Positions 7,695 to 16,550 are shown, counted from the stretch's first letter. The stretch is DNA of 50,262 bases from an uncultured Synergistaceae bacterium (GCA_902489135.1 CABTYW010000005.1:1-50262), one strand, 5' to 3'. The notes: generated from the letters alone by a model not told the origin. Program-made: numbers and translations.

Positions 7695-9101
7695 CTACGG
7701 GCGATGGTCCTGTTCGTCGGCGTCGCTCCTTTGAGCGGGCCCTGTCATAAGTTCGGGACGGACGGCGGCGTCGAACTCCTCGGCAGACAGAAATCCCAGC
7801 TCCAGCGCGGCATCGCGCAACGTGGTGCCCTCGCGGTTGGCTTTTTTGGCTATTTCCGCCGCGCGGTCGTAGCCGATTTTGGGCGTCAGCGCCGTCACCA
7901 GCATGAGGCTGCGCTTCAAATTTTCGGCAATGCGCTCTTCGTTGGCCTCGAGGCCCGCCAGACAACGGTGGGTGAAGGAGTTCATGACGTCGCTCAGAAG
8001 GCGACAGCTTTGCAGAAAGTTGTAGGCGATGACGGGCAGAAAGACGTTGAGCTCGAAATTGCCCTGCGAGGCCGCAAAGCCCACGGCGGCGTCGTTGCCC
8101 ATGACCTGCACGGCCACCATAGTCACGGCTTCGCACTGCGTGGGGTTCACCTTGCCCGGCATGATGGAGCTGCCGGGTTCGTTCTCGGGGATGCGCAGCT
8201 CGCCCAGTCCGCAGCGCGGTCCCGATGACAACCAGCGCACGTCGTTGGCGATTTTCATCAGGTCGGCGGCCAAAGCTTTCAGAGCGCCGTGCAGCGCCGT
8301 TATTTCGTCGCGGCTGGTCAGCGAATGAAATTTGTTGGGCGCCGTGCGAAAATCCACACCGGTGATGTCGCCGATTTCCTGCGCGGCGTACTTTCCGAAA
8401 AGGGCGGGAGCGTTGAGCCCCGTACCGACGGCAGTGCCGCCCAGGGCCAAATCCTTCATGTATTCCGTCAAGTTCATGATCATGGCCTGGCAGCGCCGGA
8501 GCATTTCCACCCACCCGCTGATTTCCTGTCCCAGGGTGAGCGGCGTGGCATCCTGAAGATGGGTGCGTCCGATCTTCACCAGGTCTTTGTAGCGTTCGCT
8601 TTTTTCCTCGAGGCAGCGGCGCATGTTCTCCATGGCGGGAAGAACGCGCCCCCGGACGGCCAGCACGGCGGCAATGTGGAGCGCCGTGGGAAAGGTGTCG
8701 TTGCTGCTTTGGCTGCGGTTGACGTGGTCGTTGGGGTGAACGCACTTTCCAAGGCGCTGCGACGCCATGTGCGCCAGCACTTCGTTGACGTTCATGTTGC
8801 TCTGGGTGCCGCTGCCCGTCTGCCACACTTTCAGCGGGAACTCGTCGCCGCTTTCGGCCGACAGCAGCCGATCGGCGGAGTCCATAACGGCCCCGGCGAT
8901 TTCGGGATCCAGCGTTCCGAGGCGCCCGTTGGCGGCGGCCGCCGCCTTTTTGAGAATTAAAAAGGCCTCGATGATCTCGCGGGGCATTCTCTCGGTCCCC
9001 ACGGGGAAATTTTCCAGACTGCGTTGCGTCTGAGCGCCCCACAGGCGTGCCGCCGGCACTTTGACCTCGCCCATGCTGTCTTTTTCGATGCGGTATTCCA
9101 T
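7695..9101 (-). CDS. fumC: Class II fumarate hydratase
   Basis: Interconverts fumarate and malate in the cytoplasm using an iron-independent mechanism. The 468-residue protein has the fumarase/aspartase signature GSSIMPGKVNPTQCE and the usual SQSSND and THLQDA active-site segments. Reading could begin at a GTG three codons upstream, but that codon sits against the GGGAGGAG ribosome-binding site. The ATG at 9101, ten bases downstream of it, is the better start. The last residues (ADEQDHRP) are an unremarkable polar tail. It precedes the oxidoreductase operon on the same strand with a 93-bp gap, which holds a GC-rich stem lacking a T tail, so read-through is possible. Aspartase is less likely because the overall motif pattern matches FumC. 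Confidence 0.93.
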   Translation of the reverse strand: MEYRIEKDSMGEVKVPAARLWGAQTQRSLENFPVGTERMPREIIEAFLILKKAAAAANGRLGTLDPEIAGAVMDSADRLLSAESGDEFPLKVWQTGSGTQSNMNVNEVLAHMASQRLGKCVHPNDHVNRSQSSNDTFPTALHIAAVLAVRGRVLPAMENMRRCLEEKSERYKDLVKIGRTHLQDATPLTLGQEISGWVEMLRRCQAMIMNLTEYMKDLALGGTAVGTGLNAPALFGKYAAQEIGDITGVDFRTAPNKFHSLTSRDEITALHGALKALAADLMKIANDVRWLSSGPRCGLGELRIPENEPGSSIMPGKVNPTQCEAVTMVAVQVMGNDAAVGFAASQGNFELNVFLPVIAYNFLQSCRLLSDVMNSFTHRCLAGLEANEERIAENLKRSLMLVTALTPKIGYDRAAEIAKKANREGTTLRDAALELGFLSAEEFDAAVRPELMTGPAQRSDADEQDHRP

Positions 9102-9296
9102 GAAGAGCACGCTCCTCCCTTATTTTTCAATTGGAAAAAGTTTCATGGCTAGTTTATCACGGAAGCGGCGCCGTGACGAACCTCAAAAAGTTTGCGCGCT
9201 TCCGGGGCGGCGAATATGGGCGCATCCCTTCGACGAACCGGCGGCCGGAAGATAAATATTTTCCAAAGAGGGCGTGCGGAGACGGTAAAAGCGGGA

Positions 9297-9302
9297 TATA
9301 AT
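9297..9302 (+). promoter_or_regulatory. Candidate -10 element upstream of C39-like/nikR operon
   Basis: A perfect TATAAT lies 61 nt before the ATG at 9363. No good -35 is visible at 16-18 nt. Just downstream is a short inverted repeat ACCG-N4-CGGT (9309-9320) that could be an operator, but it does not match the classical NikR site. Confidence 0.4.
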
Positions 9303-9362
9303 AACATAACCGGTATCGGTATGAACGGCAAATTTCCGTCTGCAAAAAAGAGGGATCCCTTC

Positions 9363-10238
9363 ATGGCAAGTCTGCCCGCAAAAAAAGCGCTTCCCCTCCC
9401 GCCCCTGGAGGAGTTGAGCGCTCACGAAGCCGCCATCGTGGCGGCACGATGGAACGAAAATCCCCTAATTCCCGTTCCCGAAGGCTATCACCTTGAATCC
9501 GACGCTTCCGCCTATTTCAAGGCGGCGGATTGTCCCCACTCGCCCTATTTTCCCGCACCCGACTTTTATCACATGTACAGCCGCGGCTCGCTAACCATTT
9601 TGCCCTGCTTTCGCACCTATCAGCAGACCCGAAGCTACAGCTGCGGCTCGGCCATTGCGCTGATGACGCTTTACCATTTCGGATGCCACGACTGGAAGGA
9701 GCTGGACATCGCCGACCGCATGGCGTCATTTCACGGTCTGCCGCCGGAAACGCGCCGCCCCGTTCCCGTCAAGGACATGGTTCGGTTTTTCCGATCCATC
9801 GGCTGGGACGTGGAGTCCAATCTGCCCTTCGCGCGCCGAATTCCCGACGTTGAAGGCCCCTATAACCCGTGGCGCGCCGACGAAGCCAAGACGTTCCCCA
9901 CGCTCGAGAGCTTTGCCCGATTTGTGCGCAGCACCCTCAAAGACGGCGCTCCCATCATGGTGGAAAACATCGACTGGGGCGCCCACTGGCGCGTCATTAT
10001 CGGCTACGACGACATGGGAACGGACAAGCCCGAACACGGCGTGCTGATTTTGGCCGACCCCCACGACACGGCCGACCACTGCCAGGACGGCTATGTGATG
10101 GAACATATTGACCGATTTTACTGTACGTGGTACGACGTTTTCGTGATGGACCGCGACGAATGCACGCAGCCCTGGCTCGTCGCCCGCCCGCCTCATTTGA
10201 AGGAGGAAAAGTCATGCGTCAAAAGCGCGAAAAACTGA
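9363..10238 (+). CDS. C39-like/papain-fold cysteine peptidase family protein
   Basis: A 291-residue cytosolic protein (no signal peptide) with the hallmarks of a C39-like papain-fold domain. The likely catalytic Cys94 is in RSYSCGSAIALMTLYHFG, His208 in GAHWRVIIGYDD, and Asp232 in LADPHD. Bacteriocin-processing C39 enzymes are usually fused to ABC transporters, but this one stands alone. Substrate unknown; phytochelatin-synthase-like proteins share this fold, so a peptide or thiol substrate is possible. ATG 9363 is chosen over an earlier ATG at 9321 because a GAGGG ribosome-binding site lies 8 nt upstream of it. Its 3' end overlaps nikR by 25 nt, so the two are translationally linked. Confidence 0.72.
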   Translation: MASLPAKKALPLPPLEELSAHEAAIVAARWNENPLIPVPEGYHLESDASAYFKAADCPHSPYFPAPDFYHMYSRGSLTILPCFRTYQQTRSYSCGSAIALMTLYHFGCHDWKELDIADRMASFHGLPPETRRPVPVKDMVRFFRSIGWDVESNLPFARRIPDVEGPYNPWRADEAKTFPTLESFARFVRSTLKDGAPIMVENIDWGAHWRVIIGYDDMGTDKPEHGVLILADPHDTADHCQDGYVMEHIDRFYCTWYDVFVMDRDECTQPWLVARPPHLKEEKSCVKSAKN

Positions 10239-10633
10239 TGCGCTTCGGCGTCACGGTGCCGCAAAACCTTCTGAGCAGCTTTGACGCGCGGATTAAAACC
10301 GCCGGGCTTCCCAGCCGTTCCGAGGCGCTGCGAAAACTCATCCTCGAATACGTCAGTCGCGACACCTGGCAAAAAGGAACGGGAAAGGTCTACGGCACCA
10401 TCACCATGACCTACAACCATCACAGCAATGAGGTCGTTTCGCGTCTGACGTCCCTTCAGCACGATTTCGGAGGCATTATCGTCTGCACCACCCACATCCA
10501 CGCCGATCACGAACGCTGCCTCGAAACCGTCATGGTGCGCGGCGACGTGGACAGCGTCAAGCGGTTTATCACCGCGCTGCGCTCGCTCAAGGCCGTAAGC
10601 TCCGTCAATCCCGTGATCGCCGTCCTTGTCTGA
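10214..10633 (+). CDS. nikR: NikR-family nickel-responsive transcriptional regulator
   Basis: A ribbon-helix-helix repressor that binds operator DNA when loaded with nickel. The 139-residue protein is the usual length. Residues 8-48 form the RHH DNA-binding domain and the remainder the ACT-like metal-binding domain. The four square-planar Ni ligands of E. coli NikR (His76, His87, His89, Cys95) correspond exactly, with a +7 offset, to His83, His94, His96 and Cys102 here, so metal sensing should be intact. AGGAGG lies 7 nt before the ATG, inside the end of the preceding peptidase-like gene. No nickel transporter is in the immediate neighbourhood. The dpp-type importer 16 kb away could be a distant candidate target, but nothing in sequence shows that. 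Confidence 0.93.
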   Translation: MRQKREKLMRFGVTVPQNLLSSFDARIKTAGLPSRSEALRKLILEYVSRDTWQKGTGKVYGTITMTYNHHSNEVVSRLTSLQHDFGGIIVCTTHIHADHERCLETVMVRGDVDSVKRFITALRSLKAVSSVNPVIAVLV

Positions 10634-10748
10634 CCGTCGCTTCATCCCGCCGCGAAGCGCCTCGGCGGAATACAGGACGACACCCGAGGTTGACGAACCC
10701 TGCACGATTTTTTTTGAGAACTATCAGATCGAAGAGGAGGCATAAAAA

Positions 10749-12155
10749 ATGAAAATCTCTCGCGCGCTCATTCTGGCGCTGCTCGTCGCCGCGGCTTCGG
10801 CCGCGGCCGCCGGCGCCGCCACCGTGGCCGAAGTGATCCAGTCGGGAACGGAATATCGGGGAAAGCTCGCCACCATCCTGCTGCCCAAAGGCTGGAAGAA
10901 AAAAACCTTCGATAACAGCCGCTGGCTGAACTTTAAAGCCCCGACGGGCAGAATTACCACCGAGACGCTGCGCTTCTCCCAGAAGATTCTCTACTCCGAC
11001 TCGCTCAAAGACTTCCGGAAAAAGTTGTCCGCGGCCGCGAAAGAAGCCGGCGCGCCGCTGCAGTCGACGTTCATCGACGACATTCCCTTTCAGTTCTACG
11101 TCGTCAAGTCCAAATATTCCGACTCTCGCGTCGCCGGCACGCAGTACAACATGTTCCTGTGGGCCGACTGGCCCCGCGACGAACAGCCGGATCAAGGTGA
11201 TTTCCGCGACGCCATGAACATCTCCATCATTGAACGGCCGCTGCTGGGTCCCGATCCGAAGACGCCTCTGAAACCCGAACAGATCGGCGACCTGCTGGAG
11301 CAGGGGCTTCTCCCCGATGCGGAGATCATGGCCATGTTGCAGAGCATCGTTTTTACCGACTGTCCGGCGAAACGCTACTACGCCAACATCGCCGATGCCC
11401 GCCGGCAGGCCCGGGAAAAGCGGGACGCCTCCGACGCCGTAACGCGTAAGGTTGCCATGGGAAAACTGGTCGGCACCTGGGTGCCCGCGGAACTGCGCCT
11501 GAAAGGACGCACGCTGAAGGGCGTCGAGATGGAAGAAGCCGCGGCCGGACGCCTGCGTACCGTCACCTTCAACGCCGACGGCACCTACCGCTTTGAGCCG
11601 CGCGACGAAACGTGGAAGCCCGACGGCAAAGGCGGCTACACGCTGGGAGATTTCAGCGGGAGCCTCTGGGTCGAAAAGGACGGGCTCGTCAACTTCCGCG
11701 ACGCCGACGGCTACCACTTCGTCTTCCAAAAGCGGCCCGGCGAGGTCCTCAGTGACGCTGAACTGCTGGCCGCCGCCATTGGCGAATGGACGCCGGTGGA
11801 AATCATCGCCGACGGCACCGACGCCATGGGGGACGATTTGAAGTGGAGCGCCCGCCAAGCTCACGTGACGCTGCAGCCGCTTTCGGTGCGCCCCGACGGT
11901 ACGCTGTTCGACGGAGAGAAACTCGGATCGTGGAAGCTGGAAAACAACAACTTCGTCATGACCTTCGAAAACTATCGGTTGAGTCTGCGCGGATCTTACA
12001 TCGAAAACGTCACCGACGACGGTGCCCGCCTGATCTACGCGCGCCGGGGCGAAGAGGACGGCTTCCAGTCGGTCTTCATGAGCGAGCAGCAGGCCGCCCC
12101 ATCGACGCCGCCAGAAAGCGAGCTGCCCGAGAGCGAGCTGCCTGTCAACCCCTGA
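10749..12155 (+). CDS. Secreted protein with two lipocalin-like repeats
   Basis: A 468-residue exported protein of unknown function. A signal peptide covers about residues 1-24 (MKISRALILALLVAAASA core). A central region with no recognised family follows. Then come two consecutive lipocalin-like units, about residues 238-328 (beginning GKLVGTWVPAE, with FNADGTYRF) and 341-435 (beginning AAIGEWTPVE). The repeats look like an internal duplication. The tail is low complexity, with SELPESELP near the end. A strong AGGAGG site lies just before the ATG. It stands 115 bp after nikR on the same strand and may share its transcript, but no function in nickel handling can be inferred from sequence alone. 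Confidence 0.72.
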   Translation: MKISRALILALLVAAASAAAAGAATVAEVIQSGTEYRGKLATILLPKGWKKKTFDNSRWLNFKAPTGRITTETLRFSQKILYSDSLKDFRKKLSAAAKEAGAPLQSTFIDDIPFQFYVVKSKYSDSRVAGTQYNMFLWADWPRDEQPDQGDFRDAMNISIIERPLLGPDPKTPLKPEQIGDLLEQGLLPDAEIMAMLQSIVFTDCPAKRYYANIADARRQAREKRDASDAVTRKVAMGKLVGTWVPAELRLKGRTLKGVEMEEAAAGRLRTVTFNADGTYRFEPRDETWKPDGKGGYTLGDFSGSLWVEKDGLVNFRDADGYHFVFQKRPGEVLSDAELLAAAIGEWTPVEIIADGTDAMGDDLKWSARQAHVTLQPLSVRPDGTLFDGEKLGSWKLENNNFVMTFENYRLSLRGSYIENVTDDGARLIYARRGEEDGFQSVFMSEQQAAPSTPPESELPESELPVNP

Positions 12156-12167
12156 GAGCCCCCACAC

Positions 12168-12446
12168 GTGAACAACGACGACACAACCATGGCAAAAAGA
12201 GCCGCCGAAACGAAAACGCGGAGAGCTCAGTTACAGGCCCCACCTTCTTTGGAAAATGCGGCGGGGCAGCGGGGCGGCTCATCCAAAGTTTCGGCGGCGA
12301 AGCTCGAAGAGCTTTGCATCTGCGTTGTGAAACCGATGTGCCCCAACGGCACCGCCGATGCAAGAGACGCGCTGAAACGGGCTTTTCCGCCACGGGCGCT
12401 CACGGCCGCCGATTTCACCGGTCCCGCAGCCGCGGAACGGGCCTGA
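12168..12446 (+). CDS. Small hypothetical reading frame, doubtful
   Basis: A GTG-initiated 92-codon frame whose TGA lies one base before the MATE start codon. That is the only argument for it, since such spacing suggests translational coupling. No good ribosome-binding site precedes the GTG. The composition (charged, alanine-rich, no hydrophobic core) is not convincing and I recognise no family. It may be an untranslated leader of the MATE gene. Nothing else is visible in this stretch. Confidence 0.22.
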   Translation: MNNDDTTMAKRAAETKTRRAQLQAPPSLENAAGQRGGSSKVSAAKLEELCICVVKPMCPNGTADARDALKRAFPPRALTAADFTGPAAAERA

Positions 12447-12447
12447 C

Positions 12448-13824
12448 ATGAACGACGCTTCCGATCTGATGGGCAACGCGCCCATTCCGCGCCTCATCCT
12501 GCGCTTTGCCCTGCCGGCCACCACGGGTGTGCTGGCCAACGCGCTTTACAACATCGTCGACCGCGTGTTCATCGGCCACTATACGGGAGCCGACGGGCTG
12601 GCGGCCCTTTCGGTGGTGTTCCCCGTTATTCTGCTGGTGGTCGCTTTCAGCGCTCTCATCGGCGTGGGCACCGCTTCGCAAATTTCCCGCGATCTGGGCG
12701 CTCAAAATTATGAACGCGCCGAGATCTCGCTGGGAAACGGCATCGCCGCTTCTCTGATCTTTTTGGCCGCGACGCTGCCGCCGCTGCTGTTCAACCTTCC
12801 GGCGCTGGTCAGGCTCTGCGGCGCCACGGAGCGCATCGCGCCTCTCACGGAAACCTACTTGAAAATCACGGGAACGGCCATTCCCTTTCAGTTTCTCGGC
12901 ATGGTCCTCATGGCCGCCATGCGCGCCGAAGGCCATCCGCGCCATGCCATGTGGGCCATGGTACTGGGATCGCTGCTCAACGTGGCGCTGGATTGGTGGT
13001 TCATCGCCGGTCTCGGCATGGGCGTTGCCGGTGCCGCCTGGGGAACGGCCGGAGCCCAATTTTTCGCCTTTCTCTGGCTGCTGGCCTTTTACGTCCTCCG
13101 CCGGGGCGTGCTGCGCCTTCCCCTTGACCGCTTCAGGCCGCGGCGTCACGTGCTGGCCGAAACCTGCGCCATCGGCGCGTCGCCCTTTCTGATCAACATC
13201 TTTTTTTCGGTCATGCTGGTGGCCTTCAATTTGCTGCTGGGGCGTTACGGCGGCGAAACGGCCATCTCCGCCATGGGAATTTTCTTCGGTCTGGACAGCC
13301 TACTCTTCATGCCCGTCACCGGCATCGGCGAAGGCGCCATGCCCATCATCGGCTACAACTACGGCGCCCGTCGCTGGGATCGCCTGCGCGAAACGGTGAA
13401 AATCGCCCTGATGTTTTCGGCGGGGTACTATATTCTGTCGGAGGCGACAGCCATGCTCCTGGCCGAAGAACTGGCGTCATTTTTCACCGACGGCGACGCG
13501 GAGCTCATTGCCACGGCGGCCCGCTGCATGCGCATCGGCTACGCCGCCCTCCCCTTCGGCGCCGCCGCCGTCATCGCGGGCTACACGCTCCAGGCGCTGG
13601 GAAGAGCGCGGACGTCTTTTTACTTCAATCTGCTTCGCCAGCTCGTCGCCATCGTCCTGTTGCTTGTCCTCCCCCCTTATCTCGGCGTTGACGGCGTATG
13701 GGTTGCCTTTCCCGCCATTGACGTCGTCGGCGGCCTGACCGCCCTGCTGCTGTTGCGCCGCGAGGCGCGAAGACTTCGCCGTATGGAAAACGGCGTTGAA
13801 ATGGAGAGGCACTTCACAGAGTAA
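12448..13824 (+). CDS. MATE-family multidrug/Na+ antiporter
   Basis: A 458-residue polytopic membrane protein of the MATE family, which exports drugs or metabolites in exchange for Na+ or H+. The N-terminal half begins with the typical MGNAPIPRLILRFALP lead-in to TM1 and NALYNIVDRVFIGHY. The two-fold repeat is seen again at about residue 235 (IGASPFLINIFFSVM). Twelve hydrophobic segments fit the family. There is no strong ribosome-binding site before ATG 12448, and initiation may depend on a preceding short frame ending one base upstream. A strong bidirectional terminator follows immediately. A second, frameshifted MATE gene lies at 41.3-42.7 kb but is not closely similar. Confidence 0.93.
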   Translation: MNDASDLMGNAPIPRLILRFALPATTGVLANALYNIVDRVFIGHYTGADGLAALSVVFPVILLVVAFSALIGVGTASQISRDLGAQNYERAEISLGNGIAASLIFLAATLPPLLFNLPALVRLCGATERIAPLTETYLKITGTAIPFQFLGMVLMAAMRAEGHPRHAMWAMVLGSLLNVALDWWFIAGLGMGVAGAAWGTAGAQFFAFLWLLAFYVLRRGVLRLPLDRFRPRRHVLAETCAIGASPFLINIFFSVMLVAFNLLLGRYGGETAISAMGIFFGLDSLLFMPVTGIGEGAMPIIGYNYGARRWDRLRETVKIALMFSAGYYILSEATAMLLAEELASFFTDGDAELIATAARCMRIGYAALPFGAAAVIAGYTLQALGRARTSFYFNLLRQLVAIVLLLVLPPYLGVDGVWVAFPAIDVVGGLTALLLLRREARRLRRMENGVEMERHFTE

Positions 13825-13869
13825 AATACGGGAGGCTCGACGTTCAATACGCCATGCCTCCCGTATTTT
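13823..13869. terminator. Bidirectional terminator after MATE gene
   Basis: A perfect 14-bp stem (13823-13836 with 13856-13869) starts inside the MATE stop codon. It has A-rich and T-rich flanks, so it can act in both directions and also stops transcription from the opposing TMEM43-like gene. Confidence 0.85.
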
Positions 13870-14006
13870 GATGCGTTTTTCTTCCGTTTCCGTCAATGGG
13901 CTTTCACGCAGTGCCGCCCTTTGCGAGAATTGTCGAACAGAAAAAACCGCCTGAACTCCTCAGGTCAGAAAAACCTTATGAATGTTTCTTCCCGCTCAAA
14001 GGGATG

Positions 14007-14924
14007 TTACTGCGCCCTCCTCAGAACCTTCGGGATAAAAACCGCCGCCACCATGAGCAGGCCCGCAGCGATCATGCCATAACCGATTTTTCTCGAAGTG
14101 CGGTCCTCGGACCTGATAGAAGTGATGAACTCTTCTTTTGACATAGTCCCTTCCAGTATATGTTCCTCATCGCTCAATCCCTGTTCCTCATCGAAGACGA
14201 CGGTATTTCCGATTTGCTTTCCGACAACCGTTATGGGCTCGGCACCTTCCAGCGTCTCATAGGAGAAGTTCACGCACACGTCTCCGATGTCGCTGCCGTT
14301 TGAAAGCATACCGAACCCGGCTTTGTTCTTCGTGACTTTAAGATCGAGGCCGCTGTTTTTGATGTACTCCCCGCAGTTTTTTTCCAGTTCTTCGGGCGGG
14401 AAGCCCCGAGTCTCCGTCGTAATGAATTTTGCTATATTTTTGTGGGCGCTTATGGTAAATTCACCGAGGTGCAAAGGATTTTTCGTGACGAAAGGTTTTA
14501 GGTTCACCGCCGGGGGATTTTCGTATTTGGTCCCTATCCAAGACGCGCTCACAACGGGGTCGCGTTCCCTGTTCGCGAGAATCCAGTCCTTGACAACGTA
14601 TTTCCGCGTCTCATAATATTCGTCGCCGCTGACGACTTTCTTCACGCGCTCTTCGTGCACCGCATAGACTTTCTGATAGGGAACTCTGCGGTACGAGAGC
14701 GCATTGGTCACCTGAAAGCCGCATTCCCCGTCGGCAAGAAGGCCGTCGTTTTCCAAAAAAGGCGTCCCCGAGACGAGCACCATCTTTCCTTCATTTTCAG
14801 GCAACACGGCGTTTGTTTCTACGAGAGCCGCTTCTATTTTGTCCGAACGTTCCGCCTGGTTCGCATTCAAAATGGCAATGCCGAATCCGGCTATGGCCGC
14901 GCCGATGATCAGACCCTTTTTCAT
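14007..14924 (-). CDS. TMEM43/DUF1625-like membrane protein
   Basis: A 305-residue protein with one N-terminal (residues 4-22) and one C-terminal (about 280-298) membrane helix and a large intervening domain. The pattern matches the TMEM43 family: an early helix, GKMVLVSG after a short stretch, an aromatic YQKVYAVHEE segment followed by W, then LGEFTISAHKN, and GDVCVNFSYE late in the domain. Bacterial members have no settled function; the eukaryotic protein sits in the ER and nuclear membranes. Human TMEM43 has several C-terminal helices while only one is seen here. Codon choice and base composition are visibly more AT-rich than in neighbouring genes, which suggests acquisition by transfer. 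It has its own near-consensus promoter. Confidence 0.65.
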   Translation of the reverse strand: MKKGLIIGAAIAGFGIAILNANQAERSDKIEAALVETNAVLPENEGKMVLVSGTPFLENDGLLADGECGFQVTNALSYRRVPYQKVYAVHEERVKKVVSGDEYYETRKYVVKDWILANRERDPVVSASWIGTKYENPPAVNLKPFVTKNPLHLGEFTISAHKNIAKFITTETRGFPPEELEKNCGEYIKNSGLDLKVTKNKAGFGMLSNGSDIGDVCVNFSYETLEGAEPITVVGKQIGNTVVFDEEQGLSDEEHILEGTMSKEEFITSIRSEDRTSRKIGYGMIAAGLLMVAAVFIPKVLRRAQ

Positions 14925-15002
14925 TGACTTAACGCTCTCCTTTCAAGCCCCTTCTGCACACAATCCACCGGCTCATGATGAACCGCTTTCTGTCATGCAA
15001 AC

Positions 15003-15031
15003 ATTATATTAAAATATTTTTAACTTATCAA
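15003..15031 (-). promoter_or_regulatory. Strong sigma-70 promoter of TMEM43-like gene
   Basis: TTGATA (15031-15026), a 17-nt spacer and a perfect TATAAT (15008-15003) lie on the minus strand, about 80 nt before the start codon at 14924, in a markedly AT-rich stretch. Confidence 0.8.
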
Positions 15032-15456
15032 CATGGAAACGGTCTTGACAACGGACGCTTTCGTGATCACAACCCACGTGCCACGGCTTCGCCTGTTGTA
15101 GCAGGCTGGGGCGCCCTTTTCGGCTTTCCGCAATGGGAACGCCAGTGCGCCCATCTGCAGAGAGAAACTCCGTCGAAGCCTCATTCGAAGACGCATCCCC
15201 TCGGATTTTTTCAAGGCGGGATGGTCCGACGTCGAAATTTCACCGCAAACACTTCGGGGCATGGGGCGTTTCCGGCGCCCGGGGCGAAGTTTTAGTGCCG
15301 GTGTGAGCCCCTTCCCCCATTGCTCCTTGGGATTTTATCGGCTCGATTGTCAACCTGCCTCCTCTTGATCTGAGGAAATGACTTCGCATATCCAAAGATC
15401 CCTTCAGCGCCGGATTTCAGCCTCCGTCGGCGCCGACGACGTCTTTTAGGGACACG
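15032..15456. other. Non-coding stretch
   Basis: About 425 bp without a convincing gene: the open frames here lack ribosome-binding sites and family features. It contains one copy of a GC-rich motif (GGCGCCC-G-GGGCGAAGTTTT, 15274-15293) that resembles sequences in two other intergenic regions. Confidence 0.5.
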
Positions 15457-15485
15457 GGGGACGCGGCGTTAAACGCCGCATCCCC
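15457..15485 (-). terminator. Hairpin downstream of the 15.5-16.5 kb gene
   Basis: A 14-bp stem with one mismatch (15457-15470 with 15472-15485, the innermost pairs opening to a TTAAA loop) lies 11 nt past the stop codon. It lacks a T run on the minus strand, so it may be a 3'-end stabiliser or Rho-assisted terminator. Confidence 0.45.
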
Positions 15486-15496
15486 TGAATTTTCCC

Positions 15497-16510
15497 TCAG
15501 ATGAAGCGATCTTCTTTGTCGTCGCCGTCGGGGCGCAGGATGCGCACCGTCTCCTCCTGAAACCAGTCGTAAATGGTGTCTTTCGGCTCTTTTTGAGCGC
15601 GAAGCCGTTCGATGCTGGTGCCGATGATGAACAGCGGACAGGCGGGGTCGATGAGCGCCCTGCCCCAGCGGCGAAGCTGCAAAACCGTCCGCTTCAGCGC
15701 CGCTTCCGTGGGACATACGAGGCACAACAGGGTCCAGCATTCCTGCTCTTCGGCGTCGAGGTCGAAGCGGCCGGGAAGGTACACGCGCCGCTGCGCCATG
15801 AGAAACACGTGGAGCTTGCCCAGCAGCGGCAGAAAATCTTTCGGATCGTCGGGACACCTCGTCGCGAAGAGCGGATCGGTGTTGTAAAAGTGAAACCGGT
15901 CGGTCTCCGGTTCCTTGAAAGCCTTGTAATGGTTGAAATCCGCCCGGCTGCGCAGCATAAAGTCGACGGTCAGCGTCCCGACAGGCGCTCCGTTTTCCTT
16001 CGCCCAGGCGTCGAGAGCGCGCTGTCCCGGCGCCGCGACGCCGCGGGGTAGAGGTCCTGCATGGGGGAAAGCCTTCATGAAGGACCGAACCAGAGGATGC
16101 TCTGTCCAAAGAGCCCTGGCTCGTCCGTTCTCAACGGCGAAATAGCCGTCGTCGGGCAACGCGGGCACCACGGGAAAGCTCTCGTGAAGCGTCACCTCTT
16201 TGATGCCCCACTGCGTTTTGAAGGCACGGTCCAGCAAAACGCTCATGCGCGCCAGCTCCAGCGCTTCTTGAGCCGCGGCGTCCGTCCCGTCGAAGGCCTC
16301 CATGGGAGAAACGGGCACGCACAGTTCGCCGGAAACACGAAGCCGCTCCGACACCCCCGAAGGCGTCAGCACCGAGCCTCCGCCTTTGCACGCCACAAAT
16401 CCTTTTTCGTGAAGAACCGACAGCGATCGGGGATCGTCGCCGGCCAGACGCACCGTCTCCTCGTCCCAGCAGGGCAGCTCGGGAGAAAACAAAAGAATTG
16501 AAGGTTCCAT
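15497..16510 (-). CDS. Unrecognised cytosolic protein
   Basis: A 337-residue soluble protein with no signal peptide, membrane helix or family motif that I recognise. Residues about 25-60 (LSVLHEKGFVACKGGGSVLT) have the periodicity of a small winged-helix-like segment, though this is a weak impression. The middle is rich in aromatic residues and prolines, and the C-terminus is acidic (GDDKEDRF). Codon use resembles neighbouring housekeeping genes and the frame is long and unbroken, so it is a real gene. An AGGAG site lies 8 nt before the ATG. It is isolated between terminators, so context gives no clue to its role. Confidence 0.75.
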   Translation of the reverse strand: MEPSILLFSPELPCWDEETVRLAGDDPRSLSVLHEKGFVACKGGGSVLTPSGVSERLRVSGELCVPVSPMEAFDGTDAAAQEALELARMSVLLDRAFKTQWGIKEVTLHESFPVVPALPDDGYFAVENGRARALWTEHPLVRSFMKAFPHAGPLPRGVAAPGQRALDAWAKENGAPVGTLTVDFMLRSRADFNHYKAFKEPETDRFHFYNTDPLFATRCPDDPKDFLPLLGKLHVFLMAQRRVYLPGRFDLDAEEQECWTLLCLVCPTEAALKRTVLQLRRWGRALIDPACPLFIIGTSIERLRAQKEPKDTIYDWFQEETVRILRPDGDDKEDRFI

Positions 16511-16550
16511 CGCCGTCGCTCCTTTGTTCGGTCAAACAAAATTTCAGCAA

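Noticed and set aside
9315..9327. NikR-type operator half-site GTATGA before the peptidase gene
   Set aside because: The matching TCATAC arm 16 nt away is absent, so it is not a classical NikR site.
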